Below are positions 15,378 through 24,400 of a DNA stretch of 64,000 bases, piece after piece (the first letter of the stretch is position 1; each line of letters opens with the position of its first letter). Source of the DNA: JALYXS01 sp051003795 (GTDB taxonomy: Bacteria > Acidobacteriota > Terriglobia > Bryobacterales > Bryobacteraceae); the NCBI GenBank assembly GCA_051003795.1, contig JBPCKZ010000201.1:16132-80131 (forward strand). The letters run 5' to 3'. The position numbers were made by a program, and so were the translations under genes. The notes beneath the pieces are model-generated. The model was given only the letters and a program-made list of their open reading frames with translations, was not told the origin of the DNA and searched no databases.

Positions 15378-16942
15378 AGATTCGTTACGGGATACCGGTC
15401 GATGTAGAACGGCTTGATAGCCACGGTGTTGCGGTGTTCCCGCCTGGGCGAATCTTCTCCCGGATACTGCACATCCACGCCGATTTGATTCTCGCCTTCG
15501 ATCTCGATTCCCGAGACTTCGAATAAGAAATTCGCGCCGGGGATGCGGATCATTCCGGCGGGCGCCTCGGTACGCGGCTTTGTCGATGGAATGGCGATAA
15601 GCGTCTGCGCGAGAACGCGGCGCTCTCGCGAGAAGCTATCGAGGTGCACGCGGTTGAGCTGTTTCATCCCGCTCAGAAATTGCCGCAGCCCGGGCATCGC
15701 CGGCGCCGCATCCACGGCGAGCAGCGCTCCATATCCGTTCGCTTCAATCTCGAAGCTTAAGATCCCGTCCGCGGGCGTGAGCTCCGTGCCATGCCACAAA
15801 TCGAAATACTTCTTCCCGTCGGCAGGCATGCGGATCTGTTCGCCGCGCGCATCGAACTCGTTCTTGTTGACGATCGTCCAAACCGTTTGCCCGGGCCCCG
15901 GCCACTTGCTTGCATACACGCCGTACTGGAGCGTCGGGGTGTGCGGTTCCCAATCGGCGCTAGCCAATTCCGGCGCGAACTGGCGTTCGATTTTAGCGAT
16001 CCGCCGTACCGTTTCGGAATCGCGCGGCGTCATTTCGTTCCAGATGCCCCAGATGTTTTCCCACGTTTCCATGCCGACGCCGTTAAAGAACGCGTATTGC
16101 AGATCGACATTCTTATCGCGTTGCCAGCGGTCCGAAATGTTGGTCATGTGGCGGGGTTCGAGCCACTTGTACTTCGACACCAATTCAACCGCCGGGCGGC
16201 CCGGCGGCGGAGCCGCACCCGCGGGCACGGCCTGGCCCCAGTTCATGTTGTTGTAAGCGAGCGCCTCGTCCACGTTCAGCGCTTCCGGCTCGAACGCCAG
16301 CGGATGCCCGGTCTTGTCCGAAGCGATCCGATACTCGCGCGGAACCGCGCCCATGGTATCTCCGTTGATACCGTCCGCGCCCACTTCAGCCAGTTCCTCC
16401 GCGAGCGCCTGCGATTCCGGCTTGCCTACGTCGCGCGTGCCTTGGTCCCACAGCATCATCGGAAACAAAACGCGAACGCCGCGACGGTGAAAATCGGCGA
16501 TCATTCGGCGGATTCCCGGAATCCCGCCGGGCATATCGCGAAAATGATCGAACTGGCTTCGGTCGTCGATGCCGATGTTCGGATAAGTGTGCCAGACCAG
16601 CACCGCATCGATTCCGCCGTAGCGTTCTTGGAGATCGTCGAGGTAACGATCAACCGTATACCTGCCCGCAACCGGATCGTAAAAATAGCGATCTTCGATC
16701 ATCATCTGCGGCTGCATGAAACTGCTCTGCGTCCATTTCAGCTCGGGACGGTCGTACTCGGAGCCGCGGTAGCCGATCCGCTTGCGATACTCCATGCGCC
16801 AGTGCTTCATGTCGGCGATCCACTTGGGGAAATCGGCGGGCGTGGCGGGACCGGCGAAGTGATAGCCTTCGGGCCGCACGGCAGGATCTTGCGCGGCGGC
16901 GATGCCGGCGAATATAAACGCGGCTAGTAAGAGTTGCTTCAA
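15370..16942 (-). pseudogene. GH-like/SUMF1 fusion gene, 5' part upstream of the insertion
   Basis: The N-terminal 524 residues of the gene interrupted by the IS. After a signal peptide (MKQLLLAAFIFAGIAAAQ) comes a large domain that looks like a glycoside-hydrolase TIM barrel (IDAVLVWHTYPN, GVRVLFPMMLWDQGT, VGADGINGDTMG) with a beta-sandwich. From about residue 455 a SUMF1 domain begins (GMIRIPGANFLFEV, then VAIKPFYIDRYPVTNLEF) and stops at the target site. The rest is at 12348-12909; the ancestral protein was about 710 residues. As it stands, translation reaches only a few codons into the IS, leaving a secreted barrel with a broken SUMF1 domain. Whether the barrel still works is unknown; I could not assign its GH family. 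Confidence 0.8.
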
Positions 16943-16957
16943 GTGAATGCGCCTACT

Positions 16958-17101
16958 TCAAAACATGATCCCAACCAGCACGTCGACTTGATTCTGAACC
17001 GATTGCACGGAGAACCCGTGCATGCCAAATTCGTTCGTCCGCCCATGGATTTCCGGGACAAGAAGTACCGCAACGAAAATGCAGGACGGGACGACTCGCA
17101 T
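16958..17101 (-). CDS. Possible 47-residue exported peptide or porin remnant
   Basis: In the roughly 300-bp gap before 17242, the minus strand encodes MRVVPSCIFVAVLLVPEIHG, a plausible signal peptide, followed by RTNEFGMHGFSVQSVQNQ and an end VDVLVGIMF. Alternating hydrophobic residues and a terminal Phe resemble the last strand of an outer-membrane beta-barrel. No good ribosome site is seen. It could be the tail of a lost porin-like gene joined by deletion to a signal-like start, or chance. Nothing else coding is convincing here; a TATAAT at 17199-17204 and AGGAGG near 17223 serve the next gene. Confidence 0.3.
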   Translation of the reverse strand: MRVVPSCIFVAVLLVPEIHGRTNEFGMHGFSVQSVQNQVDVLVGIMF

Positions 17102-17241
17102 ACGCTTGATTTCGAAAGAGGCACGTTTCGCTCCACAACGGGGCTGGTTCCGGAAAACTGGGGCCGCATCGGCGCGGGCGCGCCGCTTCCGGTTTCGATA
17201 TAATCTTGTCCACCTAGTGTCGCAGGAGGCACCATTACACC

Positions 17242-19050
17242 ATGCTTCAAAAAATCGATTTCTGCCGGTTGACCCTCTCTCTAGCCTTGGCGTTTGCGCC
17301 GCAATGCGCGCGCGCGGCCAACGCTTTCGTGCAACATAACCTGGTTTCCGATATTGATGGAATGGCGGATCACACCGACCCCGGACTCGTGAACCCCTGG
17401 GGTATCGCGACCTCGGCGACGAGCCCTTTCTGGATTTCCGACAATCGCACGGGTCTTTCGACCCTCTACAATTCCGCGGGCGTGGTAAATGCGCTGAAGG
17501 TCACGGTGCCAACCCCCGGCGGCAGCGGAACATCGGCTCCGACGGGCATCGTATTCAACTCGACGATGGTTTTCAACGTCGCCGAAGGCAAACCGGCAAG
17601 CTTTATCTTTGCCACCGAGGACGGCACCATCTCCGGATGGAATTCTACCGTGGACATGACTCACGCCGTGGTGAAGGTAGACCAGTCCGCCGCCAAGGCC
17701 GTTTATAAAGGCCTGGCGATGGGGTCCATAAACGGAGGGCCGGTGCTTTACGCCTCCAACTTCTATGCCGGCAAGATCGATGTCTTTGACGCGAACTTCG
17801 CGCCAGTTTCGCTTACCGGCGCTTTCCTCGACCCGATGATTCCAGCCGGTTTCGCGCCATTCAATATTCAAAACCTGAGCGGGAAGCTCTATGTCACTTA
17901 TGCGAAGCAAGATGCCGCTAAACAGGACGACGTTTCGGGACCCGGCAACGGTTATGTCGATGTATTCGATATGAGCGGGGTCTTGCTTCAGCGGATCGCT
18001 GCTGGAGGCGTGTTGAACTCCCCCTGGGGCGTGGCGATCGCTCCCGCCGGCTTCGGGGATTTTGGCGGCAATCTATTGGTCGGGAACTTCGGCAATGGCC
18101 GCATCAACGCGTTCAGCCTCACCGGGGGCATGACCGCGGGCATGTCGACAGGCGCTTTGCAGGATGCCAAGGGCAACGCCATCGTCATCCCCGGCTTGTG
18201 GGCCCTTCAGCTTGGAAACGGCGGGAACGGCGGCGATTCCAATGCCATCTATTTCACCGCCGGGATTCCGGGGCCGTCCGGGCCAGTGGAATCGCACGGC
18301 CTCTTCGGAAGCTTACAGGCCGGTCCGGCGATCGTTTCGAACGGCGTTGTGAACGGCGCCAGTTTTCAACCCGGCATCGCGCCGAATACGTTCATCACGA
18401 TACTGGGTTCGAGTCTCGCTTCCACGACGAGGACCTGGGGCAGCGCCGATTTTGTGAATGGGAAACTGCCCACTCAACTCGACGGCGTCAGCGCGACGGT
18501 AAACGGCAAGCCGGCATACATCTATTTCGTCAGCCCGAAGCAGCTCAATATTCTGTCGCCGGTCGATACGATGACGGGGCAAGTGCAAGTGCAGATCATG
18601 AATAACGGCTTGACCAGCGCCACCCTGACGGCGCAAATGCAAGCCGTTTCCCCCGCTTTCTTTTTGATCGGGATGGGCAAGTATATCGCCGCCACTCATG
18701 GCGATGGTTCGGTGATCGGGCCCGCGGCATTATTCCCGGGATCGAGCACGCCCGCGAAGCCCGGCGAAACCATCGTGCTCTATGGGACTGGATTCGGGGC
18801 GACCAATCCGGCTATTCCGGACGGCAGCCTGGTTACATCGGCGGCGAAACTCGTGGAAACGCCCATGATTACGGTCGGCGGCGCTCCCGCGACCGTCACG
18901 TTCGCGGGACTTACGGGGGCTGGCCTGTATCAGATTAATATTGTGATTCCGGCGGCGACCGCCGACGGAGATGTGCCCGTGGTCGCTCAGGCGGGCGGAG
19001 TATCGACACAAGCGAACGCATTGATAACGGTTCAGGCGAAATCGCAGTAG
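17242..19050 (+). CDS. Secreted TIGR03118 beta-propeller protein with Solibacter-type C-terminal domain
   Basis: A 602-residue exported protein: signal peptide (residues 1-28, ending in ARAANA), a TIGR03118 domain (about 30-360) and a TIGR03437 domain (about 370-600). TIGR03118 landmarks are VQHNLVSDIDGMADHTDP, LVNPWGIATSATSPFWISDN, LYASNFYAGKIDVFD and GVAIAPAGFGDFGGNLLVGNFG, a repeat pattern of a beta-propeller. The tail begins VVNGASFQPGIAPNTFITILG and contains VYFVSPKQLNIL-type and GETIVLYGTGFG blocks, the hallmark of Solibacter and relatives. Function is unknown; a surface or periplasmic binding role is likely. The ATG at 17242 has AGGAGG about 13 nt upstream and a TATAAT at 17199-17204. 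A 321-residue membrane protein follows after 6 bp. Confidence 0.88.
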   Translation: MLQKIDFCRLTLSLALAFAPQCARAANAFVQHNLVSDIDGMADHTDPGLVNPWGIATSATSPFWISDNRTGLSTLYNSAGVVNALKVTVPTPGGSGTSAPTGIVFNSTMVFNVAEGKPASFIFATEDGTISGWNSTVDMTHAVVKVDQSAAKAVYKGLAMGSINGGPVLYASNFYAGKIDVFDANFAPVSLTGAFLDPMIPAGFAPFNIQNLSGKLYVTYAKQDAAKQDDVSGPGNGYVDVFDMSGVLLQRIAAGGVLNSPWGVAIAPAGFGDFGGNLLVGNFGNGRINAFSLTGGMTAGMSTGALQDAKGNAIVIPGLWALQLGNGGNGGDSNAIYFTAGIPGPSGPVESHGLFGSLQAGPAIVSNGVVNGASFQPGIAPNTFITILGSSLASTTRTWGSADFVNGKLPTQLDGVSATVNGKPAYIYFVSPKQLNILSPVDTMTGQVQVQIMNNGLTSATLTAQMQAVSPAFFLIGMGKYIAATHGDGSVIGPAALFPGSSTPAKPGETIVLYGTGFGATNPAIPDGSLVTSAAKLVETPMITVGGAPATVTFAGLTGAGLYQINIVIPAATADGDVPVVAQAGGVSTQANALITVQAKSQ

Positions 19051-19056
19051 GTTCGC

Positions 19057-20022
19057 TTGTTAAAGTCGATCGATATTCTTCTGGGTTTGACCGTCGTGAT
19101 GCTGGTGGCCAGCATGGCGGTAACGGTGCTGACCGAATTCGCCACGAACGTGTTCAACAACAAGGGCCGGAATTTGAAAAATGGGTTAGCCGACATGCTT
19201 CAGCAGATGAGCACGACCTTCGATCGCGCGACGGCTGGGCACATTGCGGATAAGCTGCTAACCCATCCGTTAATCCGCGAGACATTTGGGCGGCTCGGAA
19301 CGGTGATTCATCGCGAGGAGTTGACCAAGCTTCTGATGGAACTCGCGAGCGGCACGGGGCCGCACAAACTTGAAGAGGCGCCGCGGCGAACGCTCCAAGA
19401 CGTTCTCGCGGCGAACGGAATCGCCGATCCCGGAGCTGCTCTCAACGGTATTCGAAAGAGAGCCATGTCGTTGGAAGCGTCGAACCCGGAGCTGGCGAGC
19501 TATACCCGCCAAAGCATGGCGATTTTGCAGGAAGCCGCGAGCGATTTCGTAGCGAAGATCGATTCCTGGTTCGATGGAACCATCGACCGCGTTACGGCGC
19601 GCTTCACTTTTACGACTCGTGGGCTGACGTTCGTGAATGGACTTCTCATCGCCATGCTGATCCAACTGGATTCGGTCGCGCTGGTGAACCGGCTATCGAT
19701 GGACGACGCGCTGCGCAGCTCGCTCGTGCAGCAGGCGGCACAGCTCGACAAGACTCCTTTGGACGGCGAAAAGATTCGTTCGCTGGCGAGCAACGATCTG
19801 ATCGACGTTCCGACTCTCGACCAATGGTGGACGCAATGGCGCTGGTCGAAAATCCCGGGAATTTTGATCTCGACCATGCTGCTGAGTTTGGGCGCGCCAT
19901 TCTGGTACAACTCGCTCAAGACTCTGCTGCGGCTAAGATCGTCGCTCGCCGACAAGGACGACGATCAGCGCAAAGGCCGTCAATTGGGTCCAACTTCCGC
20001 GGGGCCGGTTGTGATTACGTGA
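19057..20022 (+). CDS. Hypothetical membrane protein
   Basis: A 321-residue protein of no family I recognise. It has a hydrophobic N-terminal segment (ILLGLTVVMLVASMAVTVL, residues 6-25), a long helical, charged middle (about 30-190), a second segment LTFVNGLLIAMLIQLDSVALV near 195-215, and a third (IPGILISTMLLSLGAPFWYNSLKTLL) near 270-295. The middle includes RNLKNGLADMLQQ. The arrangement suggests an integral inner-membrane protein with a cytosolic or periplasmic helical domain. The start is a TTG at 19057, six bases after the stop of the TIGR03118 gene, so the two are probably co-transcribed; no better start lies nearby. It converges on the DUF4185 gene with a 21-bp gap. Confidence 0.7.
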   Translation: MLKSIDILLGLTVVMLVASMAVTVLTEFATNVFNNKGRNLKNGLADMLQQMSTTFDRATAGHIADKLLTHPLIRETFGRLGTVIHREELTKLLMELASGTGPHKLEEAPRRTLQDVLAANGIADPGAALNGIRKRAMSLEASNPELASYTRQSMAILQEAASDFVAKIDSWFDGTIDRVTARFTFTTRGLTFVNGLLIAMLIQLDSVALVNRLSMDDALRSSLVQQAAQLDKTPLDGEKIRSLASNDLIDVPTLDQWWTQWRWSKIPGILISTMLLSLGAPFWYNSLKTLLRLRSSLADKDDDQRKGRQLGPTSAGPVVIT

Positions 20023-20043
20023 GAGCGTGCCGCTCGTAAAACG

Positions 20044-21987
20044 TCAGTGCTGCACGGTGAGAAGCACTCCCGCCTGCGTTTCCGAGCCGTTGTAAGTTGC
20101 GGCGATCGGCTGATCCCCATCCGCAAGCGACGCCGGGACCACCACGTTGAATTGAAACTGACCCGGTGCAACCAGGCCGGCAAACGTCACCGTCGCAGTG
20201 ACTCCTCCAATCTTCACCACGGGCGGCGGAGACAAGGTTCCACCCTGCGCTGTCGATCCAAAGCCATTGGCGTACAGCACCGCGGTTTCCCCTGGCTTCG
20301 CGGGCGACGTAAGGCCCGGAAACAGACTCGCCGGTCCGAGCAAGGCCCCACTGGCGTGTTCCGCCGCCACGTACGCGCCTCCGTTGAATATGAAGAACGA
20401 CGGGGAGACCGGTTGCGCCTGCACGGTAGCCGGCGCGCTTGTGACTCCGGCATTGGTCAGCCTCACTTGCACCGGGCCTTGCATGGCATCGGGCGGCGTC
20501 AAGATATTCACCTGGGTTGGGCTGATGTAGTACACGTAGGCGCTTTTCCCGTTCACCGTCACGCCGACTCCGTCCAGCTCGGTCGGCAACTGATTACTTA
20601 CGAAATCGGATGACTGCCAGATCCTTGTGTCACTCGCCGGCGCGATGTTAGTCCCTTTGATCTCGACCCAAGTGTTCGGCGCGATCGTGGGAACGTCGCC
20701 CTCGGCGTTCGCAACCAGGGAAATCGCGGGAACCGCGCCCGAGATCGTGAACTCAGACCGCATTTTGACGACGGTATAAGGGTTCCACGTCGACATCGTG
20801 TAATAAATCTTCAGAGTATTGCCCGCAACCCTGGTGAAACGCTCGATCATTAAGGGCGCATAAGCCCCTCCGCGCGTCGTATAGATGTCGTTGCTACCAA
20901 TGGTGGGTCCGTTCAGTCCATCGCCCGGCGGGTCGGGGAGAATGGCCGGATTATGAATGAACGCTCCCAAACCGTTGTCGCGGACCCCATTGAATATGAG
21001 CTGCGGCGTGGCCCACGGGCCCCACGGTTGTTGAGCGTAGGTGAAGTAAGCTCCCGTTGTCTTTTCCGACTGACGCCCTCCGTCGTAGGTCATCAGCCAA
21101 AGCCCAAGATCACTCGAGAAAATTACCGACAGGTTGCCAACCGTAGGTTTATGGTTCGGCCAAACGGGCCCGTTCAGCGGATTATCGACCACCACGGGAA
21201 CGGCACCCGCCTCCGCGCTGGTCCACATCGGCTGCCCATCCACGAGGCCTGCAAAGTAACGCGTCCCGGCGCCGGTCGCAAACGAACTCGCGGGCGTCGT
21301 GGAGAGGTAGATATCGGACGCCCGGTAGGCTCCCGCGCCAAATAAGAGGATCTCGGTACCCGAGATATGAGGCGCGGTAATAATGAAGTGTCCGCCCGGC
21401 ATGTGGGAGATCGTGCGCCCCGTCGTGAAGGTCTGAGCCGTCTCATCGAAGCGTGCAAGGACCGAGGAATCGTTGACGTGCGGATTTGCAAGACTCGTAT
21501 CGGCCCCGGTGTTGCAGATGAGGTAAATGCCGCTGGCGAGACTGATTCCGGAGTTGGGAACATCGTCGGGCCCCATATCGATTCCAGGCGGCTCGACGAA
21601 GAGCGGCGTGCCGTCGCTGTTTGTGAAAAAGTTGAGCGCCAGCCCCGCTTCGGGGTTGGTGCTCGCGCTCCAGGCCAACGGATCGTGAGCGCGGTAGTTC
21701 ACGTTCCTGCCAATTGTGTCGCCGAACAGGAATATCGCCTTCCCGTTGTCCTCAAACGAGTAGCCGATATCGTTGCCTAAAATATTGAACCGGGAAACCG
21801 TTTGGCTGGCCGTGGGCGCCTTGGTCTGATAATCTTGATCGCCGACGATCTGCTCGAGCTTGACCGAGGAACCGGCAACGTACGTGAGGGACGTGGCGCC
21901 CGCGGACTGCGCCGCCGCCGGTGGCGGCTGAACGATCCCGGATAGAAACAGTAGGGCCCAAACGGAGGATCTTGGGGAGTTTCCCAT
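20044..21987 (-). CDS. Secreted DUF4185 protein with Solibacter-type C-terminal domain
   Basis: A 647-residue exported protein: signal peptide (1-27, ending AAAQSA), a DUF4185 domain (about 40-420) and a TIGR03437 domain (about 430-645). DUF4185 folds as a five-bladed beta-propeller related to glycoside hydrolases; seen here are RFNILGNDIGYSFEDNGK, AIFLFGDTIG, FIITAPHISGTEILLFG, WLMTYDGG and MSTWNPYTVVKMRSEF. The tail has ISLVANAEGDVPTIAPN, VYYISPTQVNILTPP and GETAVLYANGFG. It shares this tail with the proteins at 17242 and 33000 but is joined to a different head, as is usual for this modular domain. The substrate or ligand is unknown. Confidence 0.86.
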   Translation of the reverse strand: MGNSPRSSVWALLFLSGIVQPPPAAAQSAGATSLTYVAGSSVKLEQIVGDQDYQTKAPTASQTVSRFNILGNDIGYSFEDNGKAIFLFGDTIGRNVNYRAHDPLAWSASTNPEAGLALNFFTNSDGTPLFVEPPGIDMGPDDVPNSGISLASGIYLICNTGADTSLANPHVNDSSVLARFDETAQTFTTGRTISHMPGGHFIITAPHISGTEILLFGAGAYRASDIYLSTTPASSFATGAGTRYFAGLVDGQPMWTSAEAGAVPVVVDNPLNGPVWPNHKPTVGNLSVIFSSDLGLWLMTYDGGRQSEKTTGAYFTYAQQPWGPWATPQLIFNGVRDNGLGAFIHNPAILPDPPGDGLNGPTIGSNDIYTTRGGAYAPLMIERFTRVAGNTLKIYYTMSTWNPYTVVKMRSEFTISGAVPAISLVANAEGDVPTIAPNTWVEIKGTNIAPASDTRIWQSSDFVSNQLPTELDGVGVTVNGKSAYVYYISPTQVNILTPPDAMQGPVQVRLTNAGVTSAPATVQAQPVSPSFFIFNGGAYVAAEHASGALLGPASLFPGLTSPAKPGETAVLYANGFGSTAQGGTLSPPPVVKIGGVTATVTFAGLVAPGQFQFNVVVPASLADGDQPIAATYNGSETQAGVLLTVQH

Positions 21988-22096
21988 CGCCTAAATTACC
22001 GGTGCAGTGGGGACGTGCGTTCTTTCCAAAACCGCAATGCGCTTGCCGTGGTCGTCGAGCTTACTTTCTATACGGCGAGCCTATCATCCATCACTT

Positions 22097-22267
22097 CTAG
22101 TTTTTGGTCAATTGCGACGAATCGCCGATCATTTCTTCGAATCGATGATTCATCGCGTCCTTAAGATCCTCGATTCGCTTATTGTTGTTCCATGCGGCAA
22201 TGGTTATGGCAACCACGATCGGCAGCGCGATCCGTACAAACGGCAATTGAACGATCTGCTGCAGCAC
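22097..22267 (-). CDS. Small single-pass membrane protein with coiled-coil tail
   Basis: A 56-residue reading frame. A GTG at 22267 opens VLQQIVQLPFV, a hydrophobic segment RIALPIVVAITIAAWNN follows, then a charged helical tail KRIEDLKDAMNHRFEEMIGD. This layout (short start, one membrane helix, Asn-Asn-Lys-Arg, heptad-like helix) matches small proteins I recall near many acidobacterial genes, of unknown function. It lies in the gap between the divergent DUF4185 gene and the sigma-factor gene. The GTG start is not supported by a clear ribosome site. Confidence 0.45.
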   Translation of the reverse strand: MLQQIVQLPFVRIALPIVVAITIAAWNNNKRIEDLKDAMNHRFEEMIGDSSQLTKN

Positions 22268-22363
22268 GCATTCATGTTACACGCTTCGCCGATGGCTCGC
22301 TCGGCCCGATGCGGTGCGTATAATCGGCTCCAGCATGGAATTTTGCGGGCGCCGCGAAATTGT

Positions 22364-22956
22364 ATGATCGCGGACGAAGACGAAAATGTACCGGCAACGC
22401 CGGACCCGCACGTCGTGACCCGTTTGTTGCGCCAATGGAGTGACGGGGATGAAGCCGCTTTGGACGAACTCATGCCTTTGGTTTACGGTCAGCTCCGCAG
22501 ACTCGCGGCCGGTTGCCTCGGCGCGGAAGGCCGCCAGCATACGTTGCGCGCCACGGCCCTCGTGCATGAAGCCTATTTACGCCTGGCGAACTCCGACTTC
22601 ACATTCACCGATCGCGTTCACTTTTACGCTGTCGCCGCGCGTGTTCTTCGCCATATCCTCGTCGACCACGCGAAAGCCGCTCACCGCCAAAAGCGCGGCG
22701 GCGGCCCGGTCAAAGTCGCGCTTAACGAGGCTGTCTTGGTGGGTCCCGGCACGCCGCCGAATATTGTGGAGCTGGACGAGGCGTTGAAGAGCCTGGCGGT
22801 CCTCGATGCACGAAAAAGCGACATCGTCGAGCTGCTGTTCTTCGGCGGATTGACATATGAAGAGACGGCGGCGGCCCTGGCATCTCCCCCGCAACGGTAC
22901 ATCGGGAATTGAAGATGGCCAAGGCCTGGATACGCCGCGAATTGGCAGCGGCGTAA
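22364..22956 (+). pseudogene. ECF-type RNA polymerase sigma factor, frameshifted
   Basis: A sigma factor of the TIGR02999-like ECF group found in Acidobacteria and Planctomycetes next to Ser/Thr kinases. Region 2: VTRLLRQWSDGDEAALDELM and VYGQLRRLAAGCL, then LVHEAYLRLANS and ARVLRHILVDHAKA. Region 4: GLTYEETAAAL, after which the frame breaks near 22879. Losing one G turns the expected L-G-I-S-P-A-T-V-H-R-E-L into A-S-P-P and a stop at 22912. The correct ending ISPATVHRELKMAKAWIRRELAAA continues in another frame to 22956. The shift hits the -35-binding helix, so the truncated protein should not recognise promoters. A TATAAT lies at 22319-22324. The kinase gene follows after 16 bp. Confidence 0.85.
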
Positions 22957-22972
22957 AGGAGCGGTTGTAAGC

Positions 22973-24330
22973 ATGGTGCCATCGTCCGGAACGGAGCGCT
23001 GGCAACTTTTAAACACTCTGTTCGAGCAAGCCCTCGATCTCGAACCCGCTCGGCGCCGCGCGTTTATCGATGAGACCTGTGGCGGCGACGCGGACCTGCG
23101 GCGCGAAATCGATTCGCTACTGGAGGCGGCCGGCGATTCAAGCGATTTTATCGCGGCTTCGGTTCAGCTGGCGGCGCGGGACCTTTGCGCGGAAACCGCG
23201 CCGCGGCGCTTCGTCCGGGAACCCGCTTTTCCCATTACGCGGTAATTGGGTTGCTCGGCAGAGGCGGCATGGGCCGGGTGTATCTTGCCGAGGACACGCG
23301 CCTGGGCCGAAAGATCGCGCTCAAAACGCTATCGCCAGAGTATGTGAACGACCAGGATGCGCTGCGGCGGTTCGAGCAGGAAGCGCGCGCCGCGTCGGCC
23401 CTGAATCACCCCAATATCGTCACGATCCACGACATCGGACAGTTCGAAGGCATTCACTTCATCGCGTGCGAGTTCATCGAGGGAGCGACCGTTCGGGACA
23501 AGCTTCGAGCCGGTCCGGTGGACCCGCATTCCGCGATCGATATCGCCGCGCAAGTTGCCGCGGGGTTGTCCGCCGCGCACGCGCTCGGCATTACCCATCG
23601 CGATATCAAGCCGGAGAACATCATCGTTCGCGAAGACGGATTGGTGAAGGTAGTCGACTTTGGAATTGCCAAGCTGACGGAGACTTCTATGGCCCGCGGA
23701 AGACGGGCTGCCGCGCAGGGCTCGGTCGCGTACACGACAGACCCGGGTAGAGTGATTGGAACGGCCAAGTACATGTCGCCCGAACAGGCTCGCGGAGGCC
23801 CCATCGACGGGCGCAGCGACATTTTCAGCCTGGGTGCGGTTTTGTATGAAATGACGGCCGGGCGGGCGCCCTTCGAAGGTGAAACGGCGGGCGACCTGAT
23901 CGCGGAAATCCTAAAGACCGATCCTCCGGCGCTGCACCAGGTCGCGCCGGGCGCGCCAGCCTTGTTGAGCGGCATTGTCGCGAAGGCCACGCGCAAAGAT
24001 CGCGGCGAGCGCTACGAGACCGCCGGCCAATTCGCCGCGGAGCTGCACCGTCTCCAACGCGAACTGGACTTTCGGAGCCGGGCTGGCGAGCCGATCGCGC
24101 CCGGCCGCCGGCGGCTCAAATGGTTGGCGGCGGTTCCGATGGTCCTTGCCGCAATCGCAACCATCGCCATCGTTGTCCACTGGCGGTCGCGGGCCCTCGC
24201 TCCGGCGCGGCCGCGAAGTTTGGCAATTTTCGGCTTGGCCCTGTCTCAAGCTTGGTCGGGGTTCGTGCTGTTCGCGGCGGTCGACGACAACGCGAACGCG
24301 TTGGCTATTTGGACTGTCCCGCTTCAGTAG
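22973..24330 (+). pseudogene. Membrane Ser/Thr protein kinase, frameshifted and truncated
   Basis: A PknB-type kinase split across two frames. The first part (22973-23245) has the leader seen in such kinases (WQLLNTLFEQALDLEPARRR, AFIDETCGGDADLRREIDSLL). Near 23200 the frame changes, and the kinase domain reads FSHYAVIGLLGRGGMGRVYL (Gly loop), IALKTL (Lys), GITHRDIKPENIIV (catalytic loop), KVVDFGIAKL (DFG) and GTAKYMSPEQARGG. A membrane segment lies near 24120-24180 (WLAAVPMVLAAIATIAIVV). The sensor region after it is only about 40 residues and ends DDNANALAIWTVPLQ, like the start of a propeller repeat, so the C-terminus is probably lost as well. It pairs with the broken sigma factor upstream. 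Confidence 0.82.
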
Positions 24331-24400
24331 GGAATCCGGCGTTCGGGGCGGCGGTGAATCCGTCGCCCCGCGACCCGGCCGTTAACGAACTTTGCCAAAA

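Noticed and set aside
16934..17203. 89-codon plus-strand frame before the TIGR03118 gene
   Set aside because: It overlaps the signal peptide of the minus-strand gene, lacks a ribosome site and resembles no family.
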